From Paenibacillus alvei DSM 29 (lineage in GTDB: Bacteria; Bacillota; Bacilli; Paenibacillales; Paenibacillaceae): a stretch of DNA of 64,000 nt. The notes beneath the pieces were generated by a model that saw only the letters and a program-made list of their open reading frames with translations, was not told the DNA's origin and did not search any database. Of the stretch, positions 54,909 to 64,000 are shown in pieces; the stretch's first letter is position 1, and every line of letters begins with the position of its first letter. A program made the translations under genes and the position numbers. The stretch covers positions 186,001 to 250,000 of the forward strand of contig NZ_AMBZ01000009.1 in NCBI RefSeq assembly GCF_000293805.1, written 5' to 3'.

Positions 54909-55028
54909 CTTACATAATATACCATGCGATTCGAAGATTCAAGAACTGAATGCGATAGTTCTAAAATTCATTTTGGTGTAATGAAATCTAGAATGTAATG
55001 AAGCTTCCTGCTGAAAGAAAAACGAAAA

Positions 55029-55053
55029 GAGCAGATGCTTTCGCATTCTGCTC
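55029..55053 (-). terminator. Intrinsic terminator of the second NRPS/PKS operon
   Basis: On the minus strand GAGCAGAATGC...GCATCTGCTC forms a stem with one bulge, followed by TTTTCGTTTTTC. It lies 62 bases after the stop of the last NRPS frame. Confidence 0.75.
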
Positions 55054-55114
55054 CTTCGCATGAATTTTTCAACCTTCTTATTGGATGTGTCCACATCCCC
55101 CCTTTCTGCTCCAC

Positions 55115-57775
55115 TTAAATGAATGCAGGCTCAGGAGTTGCATAGATCAAGCTTGCAATGCTTTGATGCGGATGGAGGCAGAGGTCATTGAACATATTCT
55201 GAAGATCCGAGAGCATTTGCAAGATCGATTCGTCGCGGAAACGCGCTTTAAGATAGGTCATATAAATTTGACAGCTCCCCTCCAAAGTCCCAACGACATC
55301 AATGCGCAGCGGCGTACCGGAGTTGAAAATCGCAAGCGACTTGCCATACTCGTTAACCAACGGAATCTCATCCTCATCCATTTCGATGGCGATATCAAAG
55401 TATGATCCGAGGTTCTGAACAATCATGTATGACTCAAACAGGATCTGATTATCCGCTAGTCCGCTCCACTCCCGGACTTTCTTGAGCGGTGTATAATCAT
55501 ATTTCGTCAATCGAAGCTGCTTCGCTTGAATTTGCTTGAGGATCTGCAATACATTTTCGTCTTCAAGCAAACGTATCCTCATGGGGAGCGTATTGATTGC
55601 AGGACCAACTATCTCCTCAATCCCTTCGAATTCCGGGTGTCTGCCAGTCGACATGACGCCGAACAATACATCGCGCTGACCTGTATAACGAGCCAAAAGC
55701 AGCGCCCAAGACAATTGAAACACTACGCTCATTGTTACACCACTTTGACGGATTAGCTCTTTCACCGTGTGCGGAGCAGAGACCTCGAATTCGACGTATT
55801 GTTTCGCGAAGCCGCCAGTTCCTGACCTCCCCCGATTATGCGGAGCATTTTCGATAAGCGGGGTCGCATGGCGGAAGCCAGCAAGTTCCGCTATCCAATA
55901 TCGCTTAGATTGTTCTATATCTTGCTGCTGCAACCATGCTATGTAATTCCGATAATTGCGTACCGGCGGCAGCTGATAAGACCTGCTTTCCACCAGACTG
56001 TAATAGCATTTGAGCACTTCGGCCAAGACAATAAAATGACTCCACCCGTCCATCAGTAAATACGAACAGCTCATAACCAGGAAATTCTCGCGATCTCCTA
56101 TCCGAGCAAACATGACTTCATAAGTAGTCGGCCGTTTGATATAAGCAATATTGCTTGCACACAGTTGAACATCCTGATATCGCATCAGTTCATGAAACTG
56201 ACGGTCAGCATCCCATTCGCGCCAATCCGCGTAGTGAACCGGTATACGAACATTCCGCCGCATGACCTGTATCGGTTGGTCGAATCCTTCATGGAAGATG
56301 GACGTCCTCGTTAATGCATAATGATTTGCCACTCGATTCCAGGCCTGTGTCATGAGTTCAGGCTCCAATTTGTCCGTAAAGCGCATGACCATATTTACAA
56401 AAAACTGAGCCGGTTCGGGATTGTTCAGCAAGGTATCAAGCATGTAATCTTGTAGCGGCGTAACCGGATATACGTCCTCAATCTCTTCAGGATCCAGGGA
56501 GGCAATAGCGGCAACATCGCTTCGGTTCAATCCTACTAATGAAAAGCCCGCAACGGCTTCGTTCTCTCGCACTGCTTTTTCGTCGTGGGCCGCAACCGTT
56601 CCCTTGTCGCACTCGGCAATAACTCCGCTTAATTCCGCAACAGACTGATATTGGTAAATTTGCTCATGGGATATCGATACACCCGCTTGTCTTGCACGGG
56701 ATATCAGCATCATCGTCTTGATCGAATCGCCGCCGATCTCGAAATAGTTCTGATGTATTCCGACCCTGCCAAGTCCAAGCAGATTAGACATTATACCGCA
56801 CAACAGCTTTTCGATATCATTGCGTGGTTCGTCGGACGGATCATTAGACATGCTATCCTCATTCGGCTTCGGCAGCGCCTTCCGGTTGATTTTGCCATTA
56901 TTATTGAGCGGAAGTCGATCAAGCGCAACAAATGCCGTTGGAATCATATAATCAGGTAAACGCTCTTTAAGAGCGCGACGAAGGACTTCTATGTCCGGCG
57001 CAATCTTTGTATTTCCTGTCATGTAAGCCGTAATTCGTTTATCTCCAGGGATATCCTCCCTCAGGATCACGACCGCTTCTTTTATAGAAGGTTGTGCGGC
57101 AAGCGCCGCTTCAATTTCACCAAGCTCGATACGGAAGCCCCGAACTTTCACCTGATCGTCCAATCTCCCAAGAAACTGGATACGTCCATCCGGCAAATAG
57201 CGGGCCCGGTCTCCGCTGCGGTATAACCGCGCTCCCTCTCGTAACGAAAACGGATCCAGTATGAACTTCTCGTTGGTCATCGACGGCATTCGCAAATAAC
57301 CGCTGCCGACCGCGATTCCGCCGATGCACAGTTCCCCGGGAATACCTATCGGGGTTGGCTGCAGCATTTTATCCACAATATATATTTTTGTATTTGCGAG
57401 CGGCCTACCAATATGAGCGGGGCTATGCGCATGTCCCGGTTCAATGATGCGATAAGTGCTGGCGATCGTGCACTCCGTGGGACCATATGCTTCATATACA
57501 TCAAACGGAAGTCCGATTGGAAGCGTTGCGTTCCATTTGTCTCCCCCCGTGAATAAACGGCGCAGAGAGGTATGTTCGGGCCAAGGAATATTGACTAATA
57601 GCTCGACTATCGGTGTTGGAAGAAAGGCAAACGTGATCGCATTGTCCACCATCCAGTCTCGCAGCAACTCGGGCTGAAGTCTTATTTCTTCGGGCGGAAT
57701 CCATAACGATGCACCGCAGATCAGTGACCCCCCAAATTTCCGCGACGGACATATCGAAGCCAACACCGACGGCAA
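55115..57775 (-). CDS. Hybrid PKS-NRPS, third part: A (end)-PCP-C*
   Basis: 886 codons; the real protein enters this frame at the C6 run 57728-57733 by removing one base, which restores AEIWGSLICGAS. It carries the rest of the A domain (EAYGPTECT, GRLDDQVKVRGFRIELGEIE, LPDYMIP, NGKINR), a PCP with IGGDSIKTM near residue 347, and a final condensation-like domain. In that domain the active site is SCSYLLMDGWSHF: both His of HHxxxDG are absent, while Asp and Gly remain. The first ~15 residues of this frame are out-of-frame. The A pocket reads D-M-A-F-F-G-A-I-A-K, which I do not recognise (hydrophobic). No thioesterase follows. Confidence 0.88.
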   Translation of the reverse strand: MPSVLASICPSRKFGGSLICGASLWIPPEEIRLQPELLRDWMVDNAITFAFLPTPIVELLVNIPWPEHTSLRRLFTGGDKWNATLPIGLPFDVYEAYGPTECTIASTYRIIEPGHAHSPAHIGRPLANTKIYIVDKMLQPTPIGIPGELCIGGIAVGSGYLRMPSMTNEKFILDPFSLREGARLYRSGDRARYLPDGRIQFLGRLDDQVKVRGFRIELGEIEAALAAQPSIKEAVVILREDIPGDKRITAYMTGNTKIAPDIEVLRRALKERLPDYMIPTAFVALDRLPLNNNGKINRKALPKPNEDSMSNDPSDEPRNDIEKLLCGIMSNLLGLGRVGIHQNYFEIGGDSIKTMMLISRARQAGVSISHEQIYQYQSVAELSGVIAECDKGTVAAHDEKAVRENEAVAGFSLVGLNRSDVAAIASLDPEEIEDVYPVTPLQDYMLDTLLNNPEPAQFFVNMVMRFTDKLEPELMTQAWNRVANHYALTRTSIFHEGFDQPIQVMRRNVRIPVHYADWREWDADRQFHELMRYQDVQLCASNIAYIKRPTTYEVMFARIGDRENFLVMSCSYLLMDGWSHFIVLAEVLKCYYSLVESRSYQLPPVRNYRNYIAWLQQQDIEQSKRYWIAELAGFRHATPLIENAPHNRGRSGTGGFAKQYVEFEVSAPHTVKELIRQSGVTMSVVFQLSWALLLARYTGQRDVLFGVMSTGRHPEFEGIEEIVGPAINTLPMRIRLLEDENVLQILKQIQAKQLRLTKYDYTPLKKVREWSGLADNQILFESYMIVQNLGSYFDIAIEMDEDEIPLVNEYGKSLAIFNSGTPLRIDVVGTLEGSCQIYMTYLKARFRDESILQMLSDLQNMFNDLCLHPHQSIASLIYATPEPAFI

Positions 57776-59807
57776 AGCAAACGCGGTCAGTGGACGTTAA
57801 TGCCGAAATGTCTTTATACCAGTGCATGAAGTTGACAACCGATGCATGCGGGATTATTGTCCCTTTAGGATTACCCGTTGAACCGGATGTATAAATGACA
57901 TAAGCTGCGTCACTGCCAATGACTTTGTCGATCAGTGGACTCGCCTCTTTGTAACCATTCCGCGAAGCTAGAACGATCCCTTCATGTTCCATCTTGATTC
58001 TGGTCTCACAGCGTGATGCGATATGCTCATGCAGAGAACGACTCGTCAGTAAATTAGACGCCTTGGAATCTGCTAGGATATGAGCAATTCGTTCCACCGG
58101 CATCTCAGGATCAATGGGCAAGTACGCACCGCCCGCTTTAAGCGCGGCCAATTGGGCAATGACCAGTTCAGGCGAACGGTTGAGACATATTGCAGTAACC
58201 GTCCCCGGCCCGCTGCCCTGCTTGAGCAGGTAATGGGCCAGACGATCAGAGCGAGCCGCTAGCTCTATATAGGTTAGAATTTCGGCTCCGTTCTGAACGG
58301 CAATCCGGTCCGGTTCTGCCTCAGCTTGTGCGATCACCATCCGGTGAAGGGTTTCGCAAGGGGAGAATTCCTGCTCGGTCCTATTCCATACATTCAGCAG
58401 CAGATTACGCTCATCTTCCAGCAATATCGGCAAAGATTTGACAGGGGTGTCTGGATGGTCTGCAATACTGGAAAGCAGCATCAGAAAGTGCCTTATCATT
58501 TTCTTCACCGTTGCTTCTTCAAATAGACTTTGATTGTATGTAAAAGTTCCTTTCCAGCTCCCGCCCCTCTCAATCACTTCAAGAGTCAGATCGAAGAGAG
58601 TTGTCTCCGTATTTACGTGTAAAGGCTCGAATGTCAGGTCAGCTATTTCTACATCAATTACAGGCGTATTTTGAAGCGTGAACATGACCTGGAACAATGG
58701 CGAATAACCCAGGCTTCGCGTCCCAGCCACCTTCTCCACTACAAGCTCGAACGGAACGTCTTGATATGCATAGGCTTCCAACGCATGCTTGCGAACTTGG
58801 CGAAGCAGCTCGCGGAACGGCAAATTTGCAGTGATCTCAGAACGAATGACGAGCGTATTGACAAAAAAACCGATCATAGATTCCACATCTTTGTGGTTTC
58901 TGCCTGATATCGCGGTTCCAACGCAAATATCTTCCTCACCGGTATAGCGATGCAGCAGCGTCTGAAATGCTGCCATCAACAGCATAAAGGAAGTGGCCTT
59001 CTCCTCGGCTGCGAGTTGGAAAAGCCTTGTCGATAACTGCTGCGGAAGATCGAAGCTAAGCTTCTTTCCCGTATATTGCTGCCGTGCAGGGCGCGGGCGA
59101 TCTGTCGGAAGCTGAAGCAGTTCCGGCGCTCCAGCCAGCTTTTGTATCCAATACGATAACTGTTCTTGAAGCGCGTTCTCGCAGTACCGTTCCCGCTGCC
59201 ACTCCGCAAAGTCCGCATACTGCACGCGAAGGGCGGGCATGCGCTCCGCCTCTCCGCTAACGAAGGAAAGATAATACTCCAGCAGCTCCTTGCCAAATAC
59301 ATGGTGGGACCAACCATCAGTAATGATATGATGAAAGGAAATCAGCAGTACATGCTCCCTATCAGCAAGGCATAGAAGAATCGCCCTAAGCAGCGGTCCA
59401 TGTGTGAGATCAAACGGCCTACTAATCAAGGACATATGCTGTTTCACCGCTTCATCCTGTTCGCTTGGCGGTACTTCCCGCAAGTCTTTCCGCTCCAGCG
59501 GCATATCCATGTCATCCAGCACGAGTTGATAAGGACTTCCGTCCTCCTCGTGAAATACGGTGCGCAGAACCTCGTGCCGTTTTACGAGTTCCTGCAGGCT
59601 TTTCTCGAATGCTTCGACCTGCAAATCTCCCCTCAGCCTCATGCCGTAAACCAAGTTATACGCCGTTGATTCCGGCTCCAGGGTAGAAAATAGCCATAGC
59701 CTCTGTTGGGCGTACGAAAGCCGATGCTTTTCTTTTTTTTGGCGAACCGGAATCTCATGCCTGTCAGAGGAAGGAGCGTGATCAGCTTTGACGTCCCCTT
59801 GAAGCAT
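57501..59807 (-). CDS. Hybrid PKS-NRPS, second part: C-A (start)
   Basis: 768 codons. The frame formally starts at ATG 59807, but this is where the upstream PKS frame should continue: one more base in the T5 run at 59807-59811 gives an unbroken ACP-to-C linker. The C domain has HHIITDGWSHH near residue 159 and is complete. The A domain begins near 500, with YTSGSTGNPKGTI near 644 and GVGFDMSVAEIW. The frame is then lost at the C6 run at 57728-57733, and the last ~75 residues here are out-of-frame. Confidence 0.88.
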   Translation of the reverse strand: MLQGDVKADHAPSSDRHEIPVRQKKEKHRLSYAQQRLWLFSTLEPESTAYNLVYGMRLRGDLQVEAFEKSLQELVKRHEVLRTVFHEEDGSPYQLVLDDMDMPLERKDLREVPPSEQDEAVKQHMSLISRPFDLTHGPLLRAILLCLADREHVLLISFHHIITDGWSHHVFGKELLEYYLSFVSGEAERMPALRVQYADFAEWQRERYCENALQEQLSYWIQKLAGAPELLQLPTDRPRPARQQYTGKKLSFDLPQQLSTRLFQLAAEEKATSFMLLMAAFQTLLHRYTGEEDICVGTAISGRNHKDVESMIGFFVNTLVIRSEITANLPFRELLRQVRKHALEAYAYQDVPFELVVEKVAGTRSLGYSPLFQVMFTLQNTPVIDVEIADLTFEPLHVNTETTLFDLTLEVIERGGSWKGTFTYNQSLFEEATVKKMIRHFLMLLSSIADHPDTPVKSLPILLEDERNLLLNVWNRTEQEFSPCETLHRMVIAQAEAEPDRIAVQNGAEILTYIELAARSDRLAHYLLKQGSGPGTVTAICLNRSPELVIAQLAALKAGGAYLPIDPEMPVERIAHILADSKASNLLTSRSLHEHIASRCETRIKMEHEGIVLASRNGYKEASPLIDKVIGSDAAYVIYTSGSTGNPKGTIIPHASVVNFMHWYKDISALTSTDRVCFAVGVGFDMSVAEIWGVTDLRCIVMDSARRNKTSARVAARLDGGQCDHVCLSSNTDSRAISQYSLARTYLSAPFIHGGRQMERNASNRTSV
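57728..57733 (-). other. Frameshift site within the A domain
   Basis: Six C (G on the coding strand). Five would join the A-domain halves between motif A4 and the following strand (AEIWG-SLICGAS). Confidence 0.75.
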
Positions 59808-62626
59808 TTTTCTAGCATCGCCCGCTGCTTGTCCGATAACTGCGCTCTACGTTGTGCTAACGAATGCCGATTGGTCATGGGTTTTTCCTCTCCTTCCTCT
59901 TCTTCTTTTTCCAGCAGTTCGATATAGGCTAGTTCGATAATGTCTGCAAGCTCGGAAATGGTTTCAGCCGCATACAATTCCTGCACATTCAGCGAGATCG
60001 GGTACATCTCCCGAATTCGTGATATAACCTGCATTTTATTCAGAGAGTCAGCCCCAAGCTCATAGAATGGAGCATGTATGTCCAGCTCCGGCATGCCGAG
60101 AACCTCTTCGAAAAATACAATAAGCTTCTGCTCCACGTACTGACGCGGGCTCTCGTATTCTAGTGGAGCCGGGTATTCCGGTTCCTCCTGTCTTTCATTG
60201 CTTTTCGCGTTCGGGAAGGATGCGTCGAAGCCTCTCGAGTTTGGAATTTCATAGCGTTGTCTTTCAAATGGATAAGTTGGCAGCGGCATTCTTCTTCTCT
60301 TCTCTAACGCATAACGCGCCTGCCAATTCATTTCGTTGCCCGCTTCCCAAATTGCTGCCAAAGTGTCCGCCCAAGAATGACAGTCGTAGCAGCTTAAAGA
60401 ATTTTCATCCCCGTTTGTGTAGGTGTGCAGTGGTGATCCGATCGCTATCGCTCTCCATCGCCCATCCTTGAGCGCTTCTGTAATTTCTGAACTTAGCGAC
60501 CGTTCTCTGATTTTTGCCGTCAATTCCGATTCTTTATATAATGCGATATTCATCTCCGCATTCAAGGTTGGGATGCGGGGAGCAGCAAAGCGTATGCCAT
60601 TGACTGTATTGGCGAACTTCTCGATGTCTCCGTTTTCTATAAAGTCTTGCCGGGCAAGCGTAAGCTTGAAGGCTTCTTCCAATGAACAACACCCAGCGAT
60701 GCAGGCGGCCGCATACTCCCCTTCTTCTTTACCCCCAATTCGATCGGGCGTTTGCTCCATGTGATTCAATACTGAAGCAAGACTGTAAGAAGCCGCTACT
60801 GAGATCAGTAGTTTTATGCGTGAATTCAATTGCAGTGGATGATGCTGCTGATTAGCGTGGGCATCGTTTAAGAAGCCTTTAAATACGGCTTTCAATTCTA
60901 GTCCGCTGACAGACTCAGCTTTTTCAATTGCTTCATTTAATTCGCGGCAGAAGAGCGGTTCAGTTCTGTACAACTCTAGTAACCCGGAAAGGCTCTCCTC
61001 CAACCAAGGGAGAAGTATCCATACAGTCATTGGTTGTTCATCTGTGCTCCGAATCTTTTCCGAATCCGGTTTAAAGGCCAGCATGCGCTGTGCATCGGCG
61101 GCATTTCGGCAAACGACGGCTTTGCGGAACGGGTATGCTTTTCTGCCAACCTGCGTTGTATAAGTAATTTCTTCGAATGGTATAAAAGGGTTTCTAGTTA
61201 AATAGCCAGCCATCCTTTCGCAAGCTGCGGCAAGTGCCTTCTCCGATTTAGCGGATATAAGCAAGCTGTGCCAAGGCCGCAAGCAAGCATCGCTTTCTGT
61301 CAGGGGTGCTTCCTCCAGGACGACATGAGCGTTCGTTGACCCGATGCCGAAAGAGCTTACTCCCGCACGCCTAGGATATCTCGCATCTTCCCAGTCCCTC
61401 AGTTCCGTATTAACGTAGAACGGGCTTTCCGTAAAATCGATTTGCGGATTCGGTGCTTTAAAATGGAGGGAAGGTGGAATTTGGCGATGATGAAGGGCGA
61501 GCACCGTCTTGATGAATCCTGCCACTCCTGCGGCACAGTCGAGATGGCCGATATTCGTTTTAACGGAACCGATTGCGCAGTATCCGATTAAATCTGTCCA
61601 CTGCCGATAAGCCATCGTTAATCCTTCGATTTCGATTGGATCTCCAACTATAGTAGCCGTGCCGTGGGCTTCGACATATGATATCGTCTCGGGATGGACA
61701 TCGGCGATCGCCAAGGCTTCTGCAACTACGTCAGCCTGACCTTCCGGGCTAGGGGCAGTGAAACCTGCCTTAAGTGCACCGTCATTGTTAATCGCGGTAC
61801 CGCGAATTACAGCATAGATGAAGTCCCCGTCTGCCGCGGCCTTTTCTAGACGCTTCAGTACTACGATCCCAACGCCGTTGCCGGGGACACTTCCCTGAGC
61901 CTCACTATCGAAAGCGCGGCAGATTCCATCAGGAGACAAAATCATGCCTTCCTGGTACTTGTATCCGGAATGATTGGGGAACGTAACGGTGCTTCCGCCT
62001 GCCAACGCAATGTCGCACTCCCCGCTCATAAGAGACTGACATGCCATATGTACAGCGACCAAAGAAGTGGAGCACGCTGTTTGTACGGTCACTGCAGGAC
62101 CTTTTAAATCAAGCTTGTATGATACGCGACTTGTCAAGAAATCCTTATCATTGCTTGATACAATGGAGGTGATATCTCCCAATCCTTGATCGAGTCCGTA
62201 AGCAATAACATGGTTCAACAAGTAAGTGCTTAGCGAGCAGCCGCCATAGACCCCGATCCGTCCGGGATAGCCGTCGGAAATCCAGCCTGCATTCTCCAGT
62301 GCCTCATGCGCACATTCGAGAAACAGCCTTTGCTGGGGGTCGGTCCATTCCGCTTCACGGGGATTCATTCCGAAAAAAGCGGCATCAAACATGACCGGGT
62401 CATCCAACACCCCTTTTGCTTTAATATATTGGGAATCCTGTAGAACTTCTTCCCGAACCCCCGCTTGCAGCAGTTCCTCATCTGTATAGAAGCGAACTCC
62501 TAGATCGCCCTGGCTTAACAGTTTCCAATATGCGTCTACATCCTCAGCTCCGGGAAATCTCCCGGACATGCCGATGACAGCGATTCCTTGCTCCCATAAT
62601 GTTTCATCTCGTAACAAGTGGTTCAC
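59639..62626 (-). CDS. Hybrid PKS-NRPS, first part: KS-(dead AT)-ACP
   Basis: 995 codons from GTG 62626 (a TTG three codons on is also possible). The KS is complete: QTACSTSLVAVH (Cys about 187), EAHGTATIVGDP, TNIGHLDCAAG. Residues about 520-800 are an AT fossil: the nucleophile motif GHSxGE is replaced by GKEEGEYAAACIAG and the N-terminal AT motifs are lost, but the post-AT tail MPLPTYPFERQRY remains. An ACP follows (LGADSLNKM near 860). After about residue 939 the frame departs from the next C domain at the T5 run at 59807-59811; the last ~55 residues are out-of-frame. The module must be loaded by an AT in trans. The upstream NRPS ends 12 bases before it. Confidence 0.9.
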   Translation of the reverse strand: MNHLLRDETLWEQGIAVIGMSGRFPGAEDVDAYWKLLSQGDLGVRFYTDEELLQAGVREEVLQDSQYIKAKGVLDDPVMFDAAFFGMNPREAEWTDPQQRLFLECAHEALENAGWISDGYPGRIGVYGGCSLSTYLLNHVIAYGLDQGLGDITSIVSSNDKDFLTSRVSYKLDLKGPAVTVQTACSTSLVAVHMACQSLMSGECDIALAGGSTVTFPNHSGYKYQEGMILSPDGICRAFDSEAQGSVPGNGVGIVVLKRLEKAAADGDFIYAVIRGTAINNDGALKAGFTAPSPEGQADVVAEALAIADVHPETISYVEAHGTATIVGDPIEIEGLTMAYRQWTDLIGYCAIGSVKTNIGHLDCAAGVAGFIKTVLALHHRQIPPSLHFKAPNPQIDFTESPFYVNTELRDWEDARYPRRAGVSSFGIGSTNAHVVLEEAPLTESDACLRPWHSLLISAKSEKALAAACERMAGYLTRNPFIPFEEITYTTQVGRKAYPFRKAVVCRNAADAQRMLAFKPDSEKIRSTDEQPMTVWILLPWLEESLSGLLELYRTEPLFCRELNEAIEKAESVSGLELKAVFKGFLNDAHANQQHHPLQLNSRIKLLISVAASYSLASVLNHMEQTPDRIGGKEEGEYAAACIAGCCSLEEAFKLTLARQDFIENGDIEKFANTVNGIRFAAPRIPTLNAEMNIALYKESELTAKIRERSLSSEITEALKDGRWRAIAIGSPLHTYTNGDENSLSCYDCHSWADTLAAIWEAGNEMNWQARYALEKRRRMPLPTYPFERQRYEIPNSRGFDASFPNAKSNERQEEPEYPAPLEYESPRQYVEQKLIVFFEEVLGMPELDIHAPFYELGADSLNKMQVISRIREMYPISLNVQELYAAETISELADIIELAYIELLEKEEEEGEEKPMTNRHSLAQRRAQLSDKQRAMLEKCFKGTSKLITLLPLTGMRFRFAKKKKSIGFRTPNRGYGYFLPWSRNQRRITWFTA
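59807..59811 (-). other. Frameshift site between ACP and C domain
   Basis: Five T (A on the coding strand). A sixth converts EKCFKGTSK into EKMLQGDVK, which continues into the C domain without a break. Confidence 0.75.
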
Positions 62627-62637
62627 CCCTATTTATT

Positions 62638-64000
62638 TTATGTTCTTGCTTTTCCTCTGAGATCTCTTTGCCTTTTCATCAGTGATTTGCGTGATTCCAC
62701 CCTTTCTTCGACATCAGCAATCCGCTCTTTGCGAACGGACGGCTCGAACAGGCGGCTTGCCAATGATGCAATCGTGGGATGCATGAAAAAGTCGGTCAGC
62801 TTTATCTGGCTGTTTCGTTCCCTGCGGATTCTTTCAACTAATAGCGCAGCATGCAGTGAATGTCCCCCCAGCTCAAAGAAATTATCATTTCGTCCGACTT
62901 CCCGCACATCTAACACTTCCTTCCACATGTCAGCAAGAATTCGTTCTCCTTCATTGCGCGGCAGGGCATCTCGGGATACAGGAGATTTTGTTGCATTCGG
63001 AAGAGGCAGTGCATGCTTATTGACCTTCCCATTTGAGTTCATAGGAATGCTGTTTAACTGCACAAAAAAAGACGGGATCATATAGGCAGGAAGACGGCAT
63101 CCTAAATATTCACGGAGATTAGATACAGGCAGCGGTTCTGGTTCTGCCGATTCATAATAGGCAATCAAATATGTGCTGTTGCCCGCCTCTTCCCCGTCTA
63201 CGACTACCGCTGCACGGATTGATGGATGGTTGGACAATGCGGCAGCAATCTCGCCAGGTTCGACCCTATTCCCGCGAATTTTCACTTGATCGTCCAGGCG
63301 GCCCAAATATTCGATGGTTCCATCGTTGAGGTAACGGGCACGGTCTCCGGTACGATACATTTTTCCGTATCCATCATCGTGATCTCCATTAAGCTCTTGT
63401 ACGAATCGTTCAGCCGTAAGCTTCCGATTGTTCATATAACCCCGTGCCAGGCCCTTACCTGCGATGTACAGTTCGCCTTCGATGCCGACGGGCTGAATCA
63501 GGCCGTGATCGTTCATAATATAAATTCTTGTATTGGCAATCGGCCGACCTATCGTAATGCGCGTATCATGAGTGAGTTCCTTGACGGTCGACCAGACGGT
63601 TGTTTCTGTCGGGCCGTACATATTGAACAAACGGGCGCTCGTTATCGTACGGACACGATGCAATAGCGTTTCTGTCAGCGCCTCTCCCCCAATTAGCATA
63701 TAGCGCAGCGAACCCAGCGCTTCTGCCATGCGGGTATTATCAAGCAGCATCCTCAGCCGGGCAGGCGTCGTTTGAAGAAGCTCGATCCGATGATCCTGGC
63801 ATAAATGAGCAAGTCGCTCAAGCTCCATTTGTTCCTCATGCGTTGCCATAACCACCGTACAACCTAGCATGAGCGGCAGCAGCGTTTCGAGTACGAAAAT
63901 ATCAAATGAGACAGTCGTCAAAGACAATACATTGTTTATCGTTTCGAGTGGTATTTCTTGAATGATGCCAACGAGCAAATTATGAACCGAACGATGCTCG
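62638..64000 (-). CDS. NRPS C-terminal end: A (glycine-like)-PCP
   Basis: The reading frame is open to the right edge of the window. It begins within an A domain (EHRSVHNLLVGI, the segment after motif A3). A4 (SFDIFVLETLL), A5 (NMYGPTETTVW), A7-A10 (MYRTGDRARYL, GRLDDQVKIRGNRVEPGEI, LPAYMIP, NGKVNK) and a PCP (LGGHSLHAAL) follow. A short basic tail ends the protein. The pocket residues read D-I-L-Q-L-G-M-V-W-K, matching the glycine code DILQLGLIWK except for two conservative changes, so glycine is predicted. There is no further domain after the PCP; its product would pass to the KS of the next protein, encoded 12 bases downstream. Confidence 0.92.
   Translation of the reverse strand, partial: EHRSVHNLLVGIIQEIPLETINNVLSLTTVSFDIFVLETLLPLMLGCTVVMATHEEQMELERLAHLCQDHRIELLQTTPARLRMLLDNTRMAEALGSLRYMLIGGEALTETLLHRVRTITSARLFNMYGPTETTVWSTVKELTHDTRITIGRPIANTRIYIMNDHGLIQPVGIEGELYIAGKGLARGYMNNRKLTAERFVQELNGDHDDGYGKMYRTGDRARYLNDGTIEYLGRLDDQVKIRGNRVEPGEIAAALSNHPSIRAAVVVDGEEAGNSTYLIAYYESAEPEPLPVSNLREYLGCRLPAYMIPSFFVQLNSIPMNSNGKVNKHALPLPNATKSPVSRDALPRNEGERILADMWKEVLDVREVGRNDNFFELGGHSLHAALLVERIRRERNSQIKLTDFFMHPTIASLASRLFEPSVRKERIADVEERVESRKSLMKRQRDLRGKART

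Noticed and set aside
36675-55114. One single cluster from 2.9 to 64 kb
   Set aside because: The central 18 kb holds unrelated housekeeping and regulatory genes on both strands with their own promoters and terminators.
59807-59811. Programmed -1 ribosomal frameshifting to join the PKS and NRPS frames
   Set aside because: The A5 run is not a proper heptameric slippery site, no stimulatory structure is apparent, and six other genes show the same kind of single-base homopolymer break.

Overview
The window looks like a Paenibacillaceae chromosome (Paenibacillus or close kin). Reasons: Gram-positive Shine-Dalgarno sites (AAGGAGG type), frequent TTG/GTG starts, a purine riboswitch before adenine deaminase, a CYP102-type self-sufficient P450 with its TetR regulator, and long NRPS/PKS operons of the sort common in that family. 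No tRNA, rRNA, CRISPR array or complete insertion sequence was seen.

Layout. (1) 1-2.8 kb: the start of a FAD oxidoreductase gene (minus), a small DUF4870-like membrane protein and a SAM methyltransferase (plus). (2) 2.9-36.7 kb: one long minus-strand biosynthetic operon. In transcription order it encodes an argininosuccinate-lyase-like enzyme, a threonine/GHMP kinase, a cysteine-synthase-like PLP enzyme, an ATP-grasp ligase, an FkbH-like glyceryl transferase, an FkbK-like dehydrogenase, FAAL-ACP-C-A(Asn)-PCP-E, C-A-PCP plus half a C domain, a free-standing acyltransferase, an ACP, an FkbI-like acyl-CoA dehydrogenase, a small unknown protein, KS-KR-ACP, C-A-PCP-C-A(with GNAT inserted)-PCP, and a membrane-anchored ClbP-like serine peptidase. 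(3) 37-55 kb: mostly unlinked genes: riboswitch-controlled ade, methyltransferase, AraC regulator, TetR/P450 pair, GNAT, BpsA-like enzyme, selO, several unknowns, and CYP102 with its TetR regulator and two palindromic operators. (4) 55-64 kb and beyond the right edge: a second minus-strand PKS/NRPS system, with a glycine-like A-PCP end followed by KS-(dead AT)-ACP-C-A-PCP-C*.

How the main cluster probably works (inference). The first NRPS loads a fatty acid and adds asparagine, which its E domain turns to the D form. An N-acyl-D-Asn cap together with a ClbP-type membrane peptidase is the prodrug strategy known from colibactin, zwittermicin, xenocoumacin, amicoumacin and related compounds, with edeine and paenilamicin probably in the same group. 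The FkbH/FkbK/FkbI/ACP set should make hydroxymalonyl-ACP, which the separate acyltransferase would pass to the AT-less KS-KR-ACP. The kinase/PLP synthase/lyase trio fits a 2,3-diaminobutyrate pathway. The product is therefore predicted to be a short cationic peptide-polyketide released from an acyl-D-Asn precursor. The most unusual element is an entire GNAT acetyltransferase domain embedded between motifs A8 and A9 of the last adenylation domain.

Quality warning. Seven genes or gene parts are broken by single-base length differences in homopolymer runs, and each is repaired by adding or removing one base. Assembly error is as likely as real decay, so the broken NRPS/PKS genes are given as separate parts with the joining point stated.
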